Origin: Lingula anatina
Lineage: Eukaryota; Brachiopoda; Lingulata; Lingulida; Lingulidae
NCBI RefSeq assembly: GCF_001039355.2
Contig: NW_019775725.1
Location: 69,985 to 133,984 of the forward strand
Length of the DNA: 64,000 bases
Direction: 5' to 3'
The notes under the pieces are model-generated. The model was not told where the DNA came from. It ran no database searches and saw only the letters and a list, made by a program, of their open reading frames with translations. Below, piece by piece: positions 63,552 to 64,000 of the stretch. The position numbers and the translations under genes were made by a program. Numbering within the stretch: position 1 is the stretch's first letter; each line of letters opens with the position of its first letter.

Positions 63552-64000
63552 AGATCGAAGTAAGTGATTTTTGTTGGAAATATTTCCACGATGTCGCTGT
63601 GTATTGCTTGCAAAATGCTGTTTAATAGTGCTAATACTGTGTTTTTGTATATATATGTATATCATGTAATCGAGCACCTTCTTGTGTGACTATGAATTCG
63701 TTGACGGATGAGTTGCATAACATAAATAATACTTACTAGTTCTATAATGTCTTCTTATTCTTTTATTTTCTCCTATATACATAAGGAAGATTTAAGTATT
63801 ATTAGTTTAACATTTATAATGTTATTCGACATTAATGCACGTTAAGAAACGCGTTATAAACACGACAGTAGGGCTCGAGAGTAAGTCGCATATACGTCCC
63901 ACATAACCGGTATGTTTAAACACGCGCACTAGTGCCTCGGCCTTTACTTCTTATTTTGAGAGGCCGGCTGACATTTGCTGATTAACCAAATTCTTTTCAC

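Larger units (their letters stand above)
62169..64000. other. Downstream intergenic region
   Basis: No supported gene. It contains a MITE-like element from about 62371 (AGGGGCGGGTCCAGG) to 62575 (GGCCACTGA), a single n at 62643 followed by a repeat of the preceding roughly 172 bases, an imperfect fold-back at about 63088-63260 (GACAGGAATGGTAGTATTAG against CTAATGGACTACCATTCCTG), and the CAGGCCCGTAGCC element at 63383-63551. Confidence 0.6.

Overview
This is a eukaryotic, metazoan window with no bacterial features: intron-rich genes with GT-AG splice sites, AT-rich intergenic DNA, microsatellites and many short fold-back (MITE-like) elements. My best guess for the source is an amphioxus (Branchiostoma). 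The reasons are uncollapsed allelic copies, as expected for a very heterozygous invertebrate, and three minisatellites that cross exon/intron junctions. Such junction-spanning arrays are what I recall as 'mirage minisatellites', described from the amphioxus Adh locus. The species call is inference; the gene calls rest on reading frames and splice phases that I checked by hand.

Layout. (1) 1-8960, minus strand: a WAPL (wings apart-like, cohesin release) gene. Nine coding exons are visible and the C-terminal exons lie left of the window. (2) 9786-17273, minus strand: an erlin (ER lipid-raft SPFH protein) gene. One exon is lost in an 822-base N gap. Two exon starts have expanded into in-frame minisatellites. 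(3) 15868-26716: two near-identical copies of the same segment joined by a single n at 20638, most simply two haplotypes left side by side. They repeat erlin exons 1-2 and the first exon of the next gene, and differ by mobile-element insertions. (4) 26163-37202, plus strand: a 17-exon SLC5 sodium/solute cotransporter of the SLC5A8/A12/A6 type, head to head with erlin. The reconstructed frame gives 640 residues and uses one GC-AG intron. (5) 38400-62168, plus strand: a tandem family of short cell-surface proteins. Three members have a signal peptide, a Thr/Ser/Pro mucin stalk, a 12-cysteine Ly6/uPAR-like domain and a GPI-type tail. One member lacks the cysteine domain, and one relic exon is present. 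(6) 62169-64000: intergenic, with MITEs and a second single-n contig join.

How they fit. WAPL, erlin and the transporter are ordinary housekeeping or physiology genes and do not form a pathway. The tandem surface-mucin family is the least ordinary part: its members share exon sizes and intron phases, a conserved glycosylation site and duplicated 5' leaders, while stalk length and domain content differ. The junction-crossing minisatellites are the most unusual DNA-level feature, because two of the three could be translated in frame.
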